Assembly: GCA_015680685.1 (NCBI GenBank)
Contig: MNCI01004342.1
Span: 123,714-187,713 of the forward strand
DNA: 64,000 bases
Origin: Gnetum montanum
Lineage: Eukaryota; Streptophyta; Gnetopsida; Gnetales; Gnetaceae
Direction: 5' to 3'
Positions within the stretch are counted from its first letter, which is position 1; every line of letters starts with the position of its first letter. This document shows positions 36,617 to 48,613 of the stretch, in pieces. A program made the position numbers and the translations under genes. The notes under the pieces were generated by a model. That model saw only the letters and a program-made list of their open reading frames with translations, searched no databases and had not been told where the DNA came from.

Positions 36617-38320
36617 ATGATGTTAAACAATCTCATCAAGTTGGGAATTTCTAGACTTAATGTAGAGTACAAGGTCCATAACCATGCTTATTGGGATTAT
36701 CAACCGATAGAAGCACACCAAAAGAAAGATCAGAAAATGGAAGCTAGATATGAAGCTCTAAAAGGCAAAAATTTTTCTACCCACTTGTTCTTGCAAATGC
36801 ACAAAGATGGGAAGGACTTCTTTTTTGGGTGCCTCCCAATACATAGATTCTTCTCCTTTGTTGGATGAGAAGATCCTTAACCAATAGTTGTAATTAATTG
36901 TGGATACTCCTGGTAATGGGAAGAATGAATCTCAAGATCATGAGGCCTCAAAAGGTTTTAACCAAGGTAGGAACAAGGAAAAGCACTAGGGGAAAGATAA
37001 ACATGATGATTGAGGTAATAATTGAAGAAGAAGAGGTAGTAAGCATTGATCTGGTGTTGGTTCTTGTCCCTCTTCACCTTCATCATCATCTTCATCATCT
37101 TCCTCCTCCAACTTTGATAGGAAAAGAAGAGGCAATAGAAATCATGATGAAGATGAATGATGAGATAAGGATGATCATAGATTCTACCAAGACAATAGAG
37201 ACCATGAACATGAGCAACTAAGGGATGAACATCACTAGAAATGAAGGCATAGTAGGACTCATCATAGGCATCATGACCATGATAGGGATCATTGAGACCA
37301 CTATGACTATCATGAACCTATGTTGGCTACTAAAAACATGTTAAATATTTTAGAGGCTATTAGGATTCCAACTAGGCACTTGAAGATTAGTTGCATTAAA
37401 CATTTGGATATGAATAACATTCCCAAGTTTTAGGGGGATATAATTCAGATCCCCAAAATCACCTACATGCATTTCACGATGCTTGTGCCTTGTAGAATGT
37501 GGAAAATAAATGGAAAAATCTAAAACTATTCCTAAGGACACTCATAAAGGAAGCAGGAAACTGGTACTGATCCTTAGAACTGGTATCTATTCGAAGATGG
37601 AGTACAATGTTGGAGCTATTTAATGATGAGTACTAAACATACCCCAGAGTGTCCAATTTGAGGAGGCAAACCCAAGGATGAAAATAAGGCACTCATGAGT
37701 CCCTGGATGTGGCTATGGATAGGTACTACTCTTTGTTTCATTGATGACTAGGCCATGGATACTCTCAATAGTAATAGATGTGCCATTTCATAGATGGCCA
37801 CAAAACTGAAACTAGGAGAATCCTTGGGGTCTATGCCCAAGAAAGACTTTCTAAGGTAAGGGTCCATCCAATTTAAAGGCTCATTGAGCAAGTGGATAAA
37901 GAGGAAGAAGAGCTAAAAAATGAGAAAGTATAGAAGAATATAATAGGGACCCCTCTATCTACAAAAGGGAGGTCTGTTTCTATGAAAGTGAGGAGGAGGC
38001 ACCAGTTGATGAAATGGTGCAAAGGAAAATCTTGCTGATCCAAAACTCTATTACTAAAATATCAACCAAGGTTGATGAGATGTGGGACTCATTGAATGAA
38101 AAGTTTCAAATTGTTCTAAAGATTGCAAAGGAAAGTAGAGATCAGAGAGGTAGTGGCCATGAGCGAAGGAAGAAGGAGGAGGCTGAATGTGAATATCATA
38201 AAGATAAGGGCAAAGCTATAGTAATAGAGGAGCTTGTAGATTCTAAATTTGATGATGATGGATGTGACATTTGTCAATACAAACATACAAAGGGATATTA
38301 TCTCATAGTGTCACACTTAT
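36617..38320 (+). pseudogene. gag region of element A
   Basis: Gag forms the virus-like particle of the retrotransposon. Coding strings include LNNLIKLGISRLNVEYKVHN (36623) and a Lys/Glu-rich stretch. The TRHLKISCIKHLDMNNIPKF segment is near 37370, and LNEKFQIVLKIAKESRDQRG near 38090. Near the end, CDICQYKHTKGYY (about 38260) is a Cys/His cluster that may be a degenerate zinc knuckle. A low-complexity GAT/ATC-rich tract at 37070-37310 gives strings of Asp, His or Met depending on frame. The frame shifts several times. Confidence 0.55.
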
Positions 38321-38340
38321 AGGAATTTGGGGTGTATGCT

Positions 38341-38694
38341 TTAAATCCTAGATTGGCAAGAAGATAAGCACCCAATAGTAATTGCATCAACAAGCTTACT
38401 ATATAAGTGGAGTACTACCTCAATTATAAGAATAGTACTAGTAGTGGTAACATCCACAACTATGGAGAATGGCACCGCCAAGGAAATAGTACTCTTATTT
38501 CTAATTTGATCCTTATGGGTACTACATTTAGTAGCTAATTTTTCCACATGACTCTTTCGATCATGCTTCCTTTCCACACCAGTATTACCCTCCAGAGTAC
38601 TACAAAGCTCTTTCTCCAAGATAGGAGTCTCCACTCCTTTCCTATCCTCCTCAACATCTATCTCTTGCACCATCATCATTAACTCCTTTGTCAT
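38341..38694 (-). other. Antisense 117-codon open frame inside element A, nature unknown
   Basis: A minus-strand frame open for 117 codons lies between the gag and protease of element A. Its composition is fairly hydrophilic at the start (QEIDVEEDRKGVETP). The plus-strand reading of the same interval is poor and cannot be joined to either neighbour. It may be a small insertion or a chance frame. I recognise no domain. Confidence 0.25.
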
Positions 38695-38939
38695 TCACTC
38701 CATCCATGCAAGGTGAAATACCTATCTAGCCATAGAAAAGAAATGCTACAAGGGTAGTAAACTTACAATTAGCTCCTTAGTCGAGCGGTGTTGAATCCAA
38801 GCCTTGCAAGAGGTCCTTCTTCAGAACTGACAATCCCACAAAGCCCTCAAATCACCTGTGGTTGTTAATCCTGCTACTTCAACCTCTAAAAATGCAATCT
38901 AGTAGCCTTCAAATCAAATCACTTCCCAATTACATACTA

Positions 38940-39420
38940 TCATGTTGACCTATGTAGTCATAGATTGGATCAAGGCTAGTCATCTTCCTAGGAAGAGATC
39001 TGATCTTGGGAGTCCTCTTATTTATTTACAGATCGTAAGAAATGAACTATGTAAGGCTATTTTGGATTTAGGCTTTGGAGTTAACTTGATTTCATAAGAA
39101 ATGTATGAAGCCTAAAATGTACCTCCATTGAAAAAAAAACAACATTAGATTGAAGCTGGTAGATCAATTCATCATTGTATCCTTGGAATTGGTAGAATAC
39201 ATCATGATCATTATGTGTGGATGGTCATATCTTGTCGATTTTCTGGTGATCCATGTGAAAATAGCAAAGGATACTTCCCTATCATCATGGAAAGAGCATG
39301 GATAGGTACCATAGATGCAAGGTTGGGGATTAGAGACATTTCCTTAAAAAATTTCAAGAAAAATGAAATTGGAAAAATTGATAAGAAGAGAATTTCATGC
39401 ATATGTACAATGACATAAGA
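38940..39420 (+). pseudogene. Aspartic protease of element A
   Basis: The frame reads SDLGSPLIYLQIVRNELCKA, then ILDLGFGVNLIS (about 39010-39090). This corresponds to the ILDLGASVNLIP active-site motif of plant gypsy proteases, with Ala-Ser replaced. Further on, PIIMERAWIGTIDARLGIRD (about 39280) matches the IILGRPWL.T..A motif. It would process Gag-Pol. The same two strings recur in element B on the other strand. Confidence 0.7.
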
Positions 39421-39966
39421 TGCTATTGTGTGCAAAAACTATGGATCATTAACGACATATCCCTTTAGGCATGTAGTCAGTGTGCAGATATCATAGAGGT
39501 TCAAAGGTACCTATATGCAATAGCCACCAAATAGGAGGGCACTCAATGGTTGATAGTTGGAAATGAAGTTAAATCGATGATATGCATGGAACTAGCTAAG
39601 AGCCTTACAAGTTCATATGTAGAAAGCATGGAATAGTTGAAGTAGATTGATCTCCAACTCTCTGATGAACAAAGAAAAATCAATTAGGGAGAGATGGAGA
39701 TCTGTGAAACTTTCAAGCAAGAGCCCTTTGAGTTGAAGGATCTATCGATAAGAATGGAGTATGCATTTTTGAACAATGGCAAGCTAGTAATTATCAATGC
39801 CACACTTTCTCCTATATAGAAGAATAAATTGATGGAACTTATGAATAAATGATCAATAGCCTTCACCTAGCCATATCATGAGTTAACAAGAATTTATCTA
39901 AGGATATGCCAACATAGAATTTATATAGATTCCTCCATCAATTTTAAGAGGTATTTGCAATGATGC

Positions 39967-40420
39967 TTGAACCCAAAACTCAAACAAGTCATCAAAGATG
40001 AAATTGAACAACTCCTCAAGGCTAGGTTCATTTATCCCATTGAGGATAGTGAGTGGATTAGCCCACTTGCTATTGTGCCAAAGAAAGGAGGAAAGTGGAG
40101 GATCTATATAGACTTTTGGCTATTGAATATGGCCAATTACAAAGATAATTTTCCATTGCCATTTGTGGACAAGTGCTAGATACTATTGCAAGGCATTGTT
40201 ACTATAGCTTTTCAGACTATTATAGTGGCTATAACCAAATCCAGATTACACTAGAGGATCATGCAAATAAAATATTTACAAGTCTATGGGAAAATTTTGC
40301 ATACAAAAAGATGCCCTTTGGCTTATGCAATTCTCCCACCACATTCCAATGGTTGGTCCTTAGCATCTTCCAATAACAAATAAGTAATAGGGTAGAAGTA
40401 CTCATGGATGAATTCTCTAC
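39967..40420 (+). pseudogene. Reverse transcriptase of element A
   Basis: Motifs in order are LNPKLKQVIKDEIEQLLKA, SPLAIVPKKGGKWRIYIDF, NFPLPFVDKC, a frame step near 40175, DTIARHCYYSFSDYYSGYNQ, then MPFGLCNSPTTFQ. The catalytic motif appears as VLMDEF at about 40396 instead of VFMDDF, so one catalytic Asp is now Glu. The enzyme copies the element RNA into DNA. Closely related to element B. Confidence 0.85.
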
Positions 40421-40849
40421 CTACTGGCTACCTTTGAGCAAGCCTTTAAATGCCTAGAGTAAGTTCTTAAATGGTGTGTAGAAACTAACTTGAGGCTTAA
40501 TTGGCAAAAGAGCCACCTAATGGTCCAAGAGGGCATTGTTTTTGGACATTGAATTTTAGACAAAGAGATTTAGGTAGACCTAAAAAAAAGGATAATCCAA
40601 GAAATAACCAAACAACCAAAGACCATGAAGGAAGTGCGATCATTCCTTGGCCACACTAGTTACTATAGGTACTTCATTGAAAACTTCCCAAAGATTGCCA
40701 GGTTGTTGGTGGAACTTACAAAGAAAGATGCACCATTGGTTTGGACCAAGGAATATGAGCAAGTATTCCAATAGCTAAAGTAGAAACTCATATAAACTTT
40801 GATTCTACGAGCACAAGACTAGTCTAGGACATTTCACATTATGATGAAT

Positions 40850-41180
40850 GCATCCAATAATGCTTTGGGAGTCATGCTTAAATAGATGGATGATTAGATG
40901 TTTGTACTAGATCCATTATGCAAGTAGAAGCATTGTGGGTGTGAAACTTAACTACAACACCACTGAAAAGAAGCTTATGGAAAATTCAAGCACTATGTTC
41001 TTGGATACAAAATTTTTATGCACACTAACCATAGTGCCATTTAGTTCTTGATGAACAAGCTAACGGTGAGACCCTGTGTCATACGGTGACTTTTGATTTT
41101 CTAGGAGTTTGACTTAACAATGATGGACTATAAGAGGACTAAGAATGTGGTGGCTAAACACTTGTTTTAGTTAATATGGG
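40850..41180 (+). pseudogene. RNase H of element A
   Basis: The strings HYASRSIVGVKLNYNTTEKK (about 40920) and FLDTKF correspond to the YASR.L...NYTTTEKE and F...K.....TDH motifs of gypsy RNase H. It degrades RNA in the RNA:DNA hybrid. Several frame changes are present. Confidence 0.7.
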
Positions 41181-41299
41181 ACAACAAAGAGGATGATAGG
41201 CCACTATTTGATTAAATTCCTAATGAAATTCTCTTTGCTGGTGTTGTTCATTCCCAAATTCCCAAAGAAATGAATTGGTATGACAACATACTCTCCTAT

Positions 41300-42055
41300 C
41301 TACTTACATAAGAGATGCCACAGGCGTGGGACCACAAGAAGAAACACCAATTTTTTCACTAGGCCAAACACTTTATGGAAATCAACCATAATCTTTGCAA
41401 GAGTTATGTAGATGGCCTAGAATGATGGTGTGTCCTTGATGTAGATCAATTTTGAGTCCTTGAGGATGCACATAAAGGTCCTTGTGAGGGCCATTATGCT
41501 AGGAGATGAATGAACATTAAGGTCCTCATGGCAAGGTATTATTGTCCTTCAATCTTCAGGGATGTCCAATACTTTTCTTGCCCTTGTGATAGATGCCAAC
41601 ATGATGGAGGGATGATTGCACATAAGAAAGGGCCTCAACAGTGGATCCAATCACTAGAGCCTTTCAATCTGTAAGGAATTAACTTCATGGGATCCATCAA
41701 CCACATGTCAAATGGAAAGGCCTACATAATCATGGCTATTGACTACTATACTAAATGGATGGAAGTTAGCGTCATCATTGACTGTTCATCATCTATGATG
41801 GCCTAGTTTGTATAGCAAAATATTGTAAATAGGTTTGGTGTGGCATGGGCACTAATTTCAGATAATGGAACATACTTCAATGGTGTCACTTTTCAAAAGC
41901 TCATGTAGTGCTTGGGGGTTGAACATAAATTATTAACTCCATACCACCTCCAAGCCAATGGTCAAGCTAAGGTTACCAGCAAGGAAATTACCAAAATACT
42001 AACACACATAATTAGTAAATTTAGGAAGGAGTGGAGTAGTAAATTGAACAATGCT
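41300..42055 (+). pseudogene. Integrase of element A, truncated
   Basis: Zinc-finger traces (HKGPCEGHYARR...CDRCQ, about 41470-41600) are followed by the core: MAIDYYTKWMEV (41735), LISDNGTYFNGV (41850) and YHLQANGQAKVTSKEITKIL (41944). The two catalytic Asp residues remain, but the Glu of GQAEV is Lys. The frame ends at SSKLNNALSL, replaced from about 42055 by array sequence. Confidence 0.85.
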
Positions 42056-43560
42056 CTTTCATTAATTCAAAGCTTTCAACCACTTTTTACGTTGGTTTTA
42101 TGACTTTATTTATTGGCTTGTTTTACCCATGATGGCATTTTTAATTGTGGTACCTATTGTGCTTGTAGCAAGTTTCTAAGCTACTCTTTCATCTTATCTT
42201 ATTGCAAGAATTTTCTAAGCTATATTATTTTCATCTCATCTTTTGCCATGCCATTCCTAGCTAGAATCTCCATTACTTGTCTATTTAAATTTTTCTTTGT
42301 GTTTCTGCTTCTTTGGTCAACATCATCTCCTAGCATCCCACAAAACTTTATGGAGCTATGGAAAAATAGTGGTTTTGTGTTAAGTTGGAGCCTTCAACAT
42401 AATTATGGATTTACATGGAATTCACCCACTGTAAAGGTTGTCCCATTATACAAGGTACACAATAGATTACAAACGATACTTGGAACCCTCAAATGCATGT
42501 ATTTTGAATTTTCATAAATAAAATTGTGAAAAAAAAAATATTAAATGAGAAAGTCTTGCACCTAATTTTCTTTAACCTAAATTAATCAAACTTACAAACT
42601 TCTTAAAAAATTATTCATATATCTTGTAATATATCAAAACATTTTTTAAAATTATTCATATATTATAAATTATTCAAACCTACAAACTTTTTGAAAAATT
42701 ATTTATATATCTTGCAATATATCAAACATATTTAAATGGAAAAAACTTATATCTTAAAATAAATGGAAAAATTTATTTTTAAAAAAAATTTAATAAATGA
42801 AAGAAATTTATTTTTTAAAAAAATTAGACATTTAGCCTCACCACATCTATTGATTTTATTTGGTTGGTGCTTTATGCCTTTGAATTTTTTTCGTATATGT
42901 CTCAAACAACAAGGCATGATTAGCTAATTATAATTATAATTAGCTATGAACATACTTCTTCAATAGACCATGTGGAATAGTAGGTGTTGGAACATATGGT
43001 TAGTTAACATATGGGTGAGCTACACTTGTTGCAACTAATCTCTATTAATTCAAAGCTTTAAACCACTTTTTACATTGCTTTTATTGGCTTATGACATCTT
43101 TAATGGTGGCACTTGTTGTGATTGCAGTAAGTTTCTAAGATACTCTTTCATATCTTTTTTGTAGGAATTTTCTAAGTTGTATCATCTCATCTTCTGCCAT
43201 GCCTGGTTGGAACCTTTGTTACTTGTCTATTTACTTCTGTCTCTATGTTTCTGGTTAACATCATGTCTGATCCCTATGGCATCCCACGAAACTTTATGAA
43301 GCTATGGGGAAATAGGATTTTGTGTTAAGTTGGAGCATTTAACATAATTATGGATTTACATGTAATCTAACAACCAATGCACAATAGATTACGAATGATA
43401 CTTGGAACCCTCAAATCCATTTATTTTAAATTTTCATAAATAAAACTTAAAAAATCGACTTGAAGGTTTCTTTACCTACTCTGTTAGTGCTTTTTCCGCC
43501 CTTTTTAATTGAGAAAGTCTTGTAGTTAATTTTCTTTAACCTAAAATTGTTATTCCCATT
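42056..43560 (+). repeat. Two further units of the 2-10-kb A+T-rich array
   Basis: The markers of the large array recur in the same order: ATTCAAAGCTTT (42066 and about 43050), GAATTTTCTAAG (about 42210 and 43160), and ATAATTATGGATTTACATGG (about 42402 and 43340), with 87-bp-type A+T repeats between them at 42580-42840. The first unit directly continues from the broken integrase of A. The second runs toward the kinase pseudogene. The 134-codon plus-strand frame at 42113-42517 is just this repeat and has no recognisable domain. Confidence 0.85.
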
Positions 43561-43744
43561 GAACTTTGCTACTTCAAACTTAGCATTTGCAAATTTTGAC
43601 ATTATTTTAATGATACCTTAAACAACTGCCTCCTCTGATATCAATTCAAGTTAAAATTCTAAAAATAATTTCAAAATTTCAACTACATGTATAATTCACT
43701 CATGCATGTTATTTTTATTTTTGGTTTCTCCCTTACAATTGCAG

Positions 43745-44062
43745 GGGACTTAGTAATAATTATAATAAAATAAAATATTTTTAAATATTATGTATGTTAA
43801 GGCTAACACAATGAAAGAAGTAGAAAATGAAACTGTGAATAATTGATGTGTAGATGGATCCAAGGATAACAACATACCAGTAATCTTAGGAGCTATTGGA
43901 GGCTTTGTTTTGTTGCTTATTTTGATTGGGTTTCTTTTTTGGATAAAAATGAAAATGGGAACATCAAATTTTGAAGAAGAAGATGACCTTGCAAATGATG
44001 AAGAAAAAATAAAATTTACTTCTACATTTCTCATAATTATCACCAACAATTTGCATAACTAA
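43745..44062 (+). pseudogene. Receptor-like kinase pseudogene, transmembrane exon
   Basis: A pyrimidine tract and TTGCAG at 43739-43744 form a splice acceptor. The exon then reads, from about 43857, GSKDNNIPVILGAIGG, followed by a membrane helix (FVLLLILIGFLFWI) and a basic-then-acidic juxtamembrane part (IKMKM, EEEDD). It ends in TFLIIITNNLHN. The last string corresponds to F..L..ATNNF at the start of the kinase domain in cysteine-rich receptor-like kinases (CRK) and relatives. The upstream ectodomain was not recognised. The sequence is cut at 44062-44067 by copia element C, and the kinase C-terminal part resumes at 49030. Confidence 0.75.
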
Positions 44063-44066
44063 ATTT

Positions 44067-44414
44067 TGCATTTTTATTCAACTGATAATGACCTTTAAAT
44101 AGGAAAATACATTAATAGAAAATAGCCATTGAATTATAATATTAAACAACTTCTATAACAGTCTACCCTTTAACTTCTGTAATGGTCAACTCTTCAACTT
44201 CTATAACAGCCAACCCTTCAACTTTTGTAACGGCTGATTATTCAACTTCCATAATGATTGTCCCTTCAACTTTTGTAATGGAAAATCCTTCAACTTCTGT
44301 AATGGCCAACCATTCAAGTTCTAAAGAATAAAAATCACAACCAAATCCCTAAGGATAGTTCCTAAAGACTAGGACAAACAAAAAAGCATGTTTAAAAATT
44401 AAACACATTTAACA
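44067..44414 (-). repeat. 3' LTR of copia element C
   Basis: Runs from TGCATTTTTATTCAAC to CATTTAACA, adjacent to the polypurine tract. It contains seven 24-bp minisatellite units (AACTTCTATAATGGTCAACC) at about 44149-44323. Compared with the other LTR it is truncated at the outer edge. Confidence 0.8.
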
Positions 44415-44497
44415 TCCTCCCATAAATTGAAAGTTTGCAAACTATTAGTTTAACAAGAATCATTCAACGTGTAGACTTCAAACTAATTTCTTAGCCT

Positions 44498-45760
44498 CTA
44501 GAATGTTGATAACTTAAGGGGTTTGATTAGAATATTAGCAAGTTGATCTTCACTCTTACAAAACACCAAATCAATAATACCATCATTGCATAGATCATGT
44601 AAGAAGTGAAATGTCACATCAATATGCTTGCTTCTTCCATGTAGCACAAAATTTTTGGATAACTTTATGGTGGAATTGTTATCATAGAAAATTGTAGTAT
44701 CCCCCTCTTGCTTGAAATATAACTCATTAAGAACTTTTCTTAGCAAAATAGCTTGGCAAGCACAAGATGTTGCAGCGACAAATTTAGCCTCTGTGGTTCA
44801 CAATGTGACAATTGATTGCTTCTTGGATGACCATGAAATAGCCCTTGTGCCCATCATAAAAACATATCCCAAAGTTCTCTTCCTATCATCTTGATCTTGT
44901 GCATAATCACTATTAGTAAATCCCACAAAATTAGATTTCTTACCTTTCTTGTAGAATAGCCCAAAATCTTTAGTTTGTTTCAAGTAACAAAATATTCTTT
45001 TAGTAGCCAACAAATGCATCTTCTTTGGAGACTCCATGTATCTACTAATAAGACTCACAACATGTATTATCTTGGGTCTAGTTGCAGTCAAATACATTAG
45101 ACTCCCAATAATTTGCTTGTAAAGTGTAACCTCCACCTTGCTTCCTTTAGGACCTTTATTTAGCCTCAAGCCAATCTTAATTGGAATGCTTATAGGATTG
45201 CAATCCTTCATCTTAAACCTCTCCAAAATGTCTTTGACACACTTCTTTTGAGAAATAAAGATTCCAATGGGGGATTGTAGTACTTCCATGCTAAGATAGT
45301 AATGCATTTTTTCAAGATCAGTCATTTGAAACTCATCTATCATTAACTTCTTAAATTTTTCAAAAAAATCACTATCATTCCTAGTGAAAATAAGATCATC
45401 AACATATAAACATACAATGATCACTTTTCCTTCATCAATCTTTGTAAAAAGTGTATGCTCATATGGACATTTTTGAAATTCCTCCTTAGAAAAATAAGTA
45501 TTTATACAACTATAATAAGCTCTTGGAGCTTGTTTTAGTCCATTCAAATCCTTTTTTAATTTATGGACCTTGTGCTCACTACCAATCTTTACAAAACTAG
45601 AGGGTTGATTAATAAACATTTGTTCCTCCAAGTATCCATGTAAGAATGCAAACTTGACATCCATTTGAAAGATAAGCCATGAGTTTTGTGTTGCTAATGC
45701 AATCACCAGTTTGATTATATCATGCCTTGCAATAGGAGCAAAGAATTCTTTACAGTAAAT
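44498..45760 (-). pseudogene. Copia RT-RNase H of element C
   Basis: The best-preserved coding stretch in the window, a 302-codon frame (45706-44798) followed after one TGA stop by 82 more codons. Motifs: WLIFQMDVKFAFLHGYLEE, DLNGLKQAPRAYY, CLYVDDLIFT with an intact YVDD catalytic motif, GSLMYLTATRP, and the RNase H strings FTNSDYAQDQDDRKRTLGY, TEAKFVAATSC and HIDVTFHFLHD. The stop replaces the Ser of the usual L-S-T-TEAE. These are hallmarks of plant copia elements of the Tnt1-like kind. It copies element RNA to DNA in cytoplasmic particles. The usual Asp in RNase H SDWA is kept, as SDYA. Confidence 0.95.
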
Positions 45761-46269
45761 CTAATATTCTTGCTGGTATCCCTTAGCCACCAATCATGCC
45801 TTATACTTGTCAACTTCACTAGTCCCTTTTAGTTTTGTTTTGAAGGCCCACTTCACACTAATGGTTTTGTGCCCTTTTGGAAGATCAAATAGATCTCAAG
45901 TACCATTTCTCTCAATGCCTTTAATTTCATCCTACATTTTCTTTCTTCATTTTAATTTTTTAATAGCACTTTCAAAAGTTGTGGGATCACAATATGCAAA
46001 TAAAGCAAAGTGGATGATTGGGTCATCAGATTGGCCAATCCCAATTAGCTTATAATCCATCATCCATAAGGGTCTTTTTCAAATATAGTGAGATTCTTCT
46101 ACTGCTGCTATTGGTGAAGCCTCAACCTCTATAGTTCTTGGTGCTTCAACCTTTGTGGCTTTTGGGATTTTATCCTCCATAGTTTTTGGTGTTTCAAAGT
46201 CTGTAGTTCTAGGTTCTATAGTTTCAAGTGTTGTAGAGTCTACAATTTCACTATTGAAAATAATTGAAG

Positions 46270-47090
46270 TAGGTTGTTACCCATTCCAATTCCAAGTGCC
46301 CTCTTCATTAAAGATGACATCTCTACTAGTCACAATCTTCTTTGTTAGAGGATTATACAATTTATATGTTTTGGATGCTCCACTTACGCTAAGAAAGATA
46401 CATTTTTCACTCTTATCCTCTAGCGTCTTCCTCTTCTCATCGGGGATATGTGAATAGGCAATGCAACCAAAGATTCTAAAGTGATCCACTACTAGTTTCC
46501 TCCCACTCCAAGCCTCTTCTAGTGTCATGTTTTAAACAACAAAGGTGGAACTTCAATTCAAAACATGGATTCTCTAATTCATAACCTTTGGCCGGAAACT
46601 CTTTGGAATACTTCCTCTTTCCAAGATGCTTCTCACCATATTGAGGATGGTTCTATTTTTCCTCTTTGATGCACCATTTTGTTGTGGTGTATAGGGGGTT
46701 GTAAGCTCTCTCTGAATGCCATGATTATCACAAAAAACATCAAAATCTTTTGAACAATATTCTCCATGATATATATGAAGAGTATTAATGATCTTTCTAG
46801 ACTTGATCTCAACATGTGCCTTGAAGCTTTTAATGCATGAAAAGCTTTAGAATTCTCTTTCAAAAAATAAAACCAAAATTTTTGAGTATATTCATCAATG
46901 AAGGTGATCAAGTACCTCTTACCTTCATTTGAAGATGGTTTTATTGGCCTAGAAATGTTGGAGTGAACTAGCTGAAGGAAATTCTTTACTCTCCATGATT
47001 TTCCTTGAAATAATTTAGAATAATTTTGTTTACCAACAACACATTCTTCATAGACTTCAAAAGGAATTGTGATTAAGGAAGACTAGTCAT
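46270..47090 (-). pseudogene. Copia integrase of element C
   Basis: The strings MITFIDEYTQKFWFYFLKEN (46911) and KTYKLYNPLTKKIVTSRDVI (about 46370) match the copia integrase core start and its C-terminal region. FRIFGCIAYSHIPDEKR (about 46460) matches the region just after the core. Frame changes at about 46550-46760 break the core, so the third acidic residue cannot be followed. The enzyme would insert the cDNA. Confidence 0.85.
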
Positions 47091-47600
47091 CATATTTTTT
47101 TGTTGTAGAGTCTTTAATCCTCCAAAATTTAAGTGCCCATAGCAAAAATGCCAAAGTCATGTTGGGTCTTTTACTTTAGCCTTCAAGAAAGATTGAGCAC
47201 TTTCAATCCTCAATGGAAATAATTTTTTGGAGCTCATTTGAACAAATGTAATAGGTCCTCTTGAAGGATCATAAATTTCACAAGCACCCTTCTGAATGGT
47301 TATTACATAACCCTTGTCACAATTGACTAGTAGTTAACAAATTGCTTTTCAAATCAGGAACATAAAAAACATTGGAAATTGTTTCTACAAAATCATTCTT
47401 GGTTCTATTGTTAATATTCCCTTTTCCCATTACATCTATAGTAGAATAATCACAAAAACTTATTGTAGAATGAAAACTTTCATCTAAGTAAGAAAAGAAG
47501 ACTTACATCCAAACATATGGTTATTGTAGCTAGTATCCACATACCATACATATAACTAAGACTCTTGGGTGACTTGAACCACCATCAACAAAGCTTAGAC
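47091..47600 (-). pseudogene. Copia protease and pre-integrase region of element C
   Basis: Frame-broken strings in the order typical of copia: a YMYGMW-type partner of the HMCG motif after the protease active site near 47550, VSLLFLL, then FGIFAMGT/LNFGG near 47140, matching LWH.R.GHLN. Many stops. The protease active-site DSG is not legible. Confidence 0.6.
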
Positions 47601-47617
47601 TCCTCTTCTATAAAATT

Positions 47618-48490
47618 TTATTTCTCTCCTTTTTCATTGGGTAGTTTAGTGTAGCATTTAGAATGATAGTATCTATATTTATGACATATAAAGCATTCCA
47701 CCTTAGATTTGTTAACTTGTTCTCTACCTTTGCTTTGAAATTTATCACCATCCCCTTTGAAATGTTTGTTTCCATCTCTATTACCTCGATCTCCTCTTTC
47801 TCTACCTCTACCTCTACCTCTATGTCTTCCTCTTGAGGAATAAGTAAAAGTAGAAGTCTTTAAAGCTTGCTCTTCAAAAGTTGAATTTTGATTCATCTTC
47901 TATTCATGAACTAACAAAGAACTTTGAAGTTCATCAAGGGAAAGTGAATCAACATCTTTGGATTCTTCAATTAAACAAACAACATAATCAAACTTAGGGG
48001 ATAAGCAATGCAATATCTTCTCAACAATAATCACATCCTCCATCTTCTCACCATGAAATTGCATGTTATTGGCTATCCCCAATGTATTTGTAGAATAGAT
48101 GGTAATAGAATCCTCATCTTTCATCTACAGAGTCTCAAAATCCCTTCTCAAGGCTTAAAGCTATGCATGCTTTGCTCTTGAGGACCCTTGATATTTCTTC
48201 ATCATAGAATCCCAAATATCCTTGAAGGTTTCTTTGCTAAGAATAGTCTCCAGGATAGAATGATCAATTAATTGAAAAAAATAATTCTATGCCTTCAAAT
48301 CTTTCAGCCTCAGTCCCTCTAGCTCATTTCTTTATTCATTTGTGAGTGTAGCCTTATCTATGGGTGCTACTCCATCATCTTTAATAACTTGCTAGTACTA
48401 CTTAGAGTTCAAAAACATTTTCATCAACATGCTCCAATGGTCATAGTGACCATCAAAACATGGGATGGTAGGTTGTACAAAATTTTAGAG
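47618..48490 (-). pseudogene. Copia gag of element C
   Basis: Gag strings include ILHCLSPKFDYVVCLIEESK (48035), LSLDELQSSLLVHE (47945), then an Arg/Gly-rich segment (SSRGRHRGRGRGRERGDRG). A zinc knuckle CFICHKYRYYHSKC follows near 47700. The canonical CX2CX4HX4C His is Tyr (CAC/CAT to TAC/TAT), a C-to-T change that abolishes the knuckle. The order and spacing are those of plant copia Gag. Confidence 0.85.
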
Positions 48491-48613
48491 GCCATTTATG
48501 CTCTACTGTGCTCTTCTCTTGAGCCTCCTAAACTAGGTGCACTATTGTGCTTTTCTCTCTAGCCTCCTAAACTAGGCTTTCTCTCTAACCTCTTGAACCA
48601 AGCTTCAATGCCA

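Larger units (their letters stand above)
36277..42055 (+). mobile_element. Gypsy element A internal region, truncated at the 3' end
   Basis: The plus-strand order is primer-binding site, gag-like ORFs, protease, reverse transcriptase, RNase H, integrase, as in Ty3/gypsy. The element stops inside the integrase at about 42055, where unrelated array sequence begins, so its 3' end and 3' LTR are lost. Numerous stops and shifts are present. Protease and RT motifs place it close to element B, within the Athila/Tat side of plant gypsy elements by recollection. Confidence 0.85.

Noticed and set aside
42113-42517. 134-codon plus-strand ORF as a possible small gene
   Set aside because: It coincides with one unit of the repeat array. 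The other units carry stops in the same frame, and no domain is visible.
45807-46457. Plus-strand ORFs of 82 and 100 codons inside copia element C
   Set aside because: They are shadows of the minus-strand copia pol, whose motifs are unmistakable.
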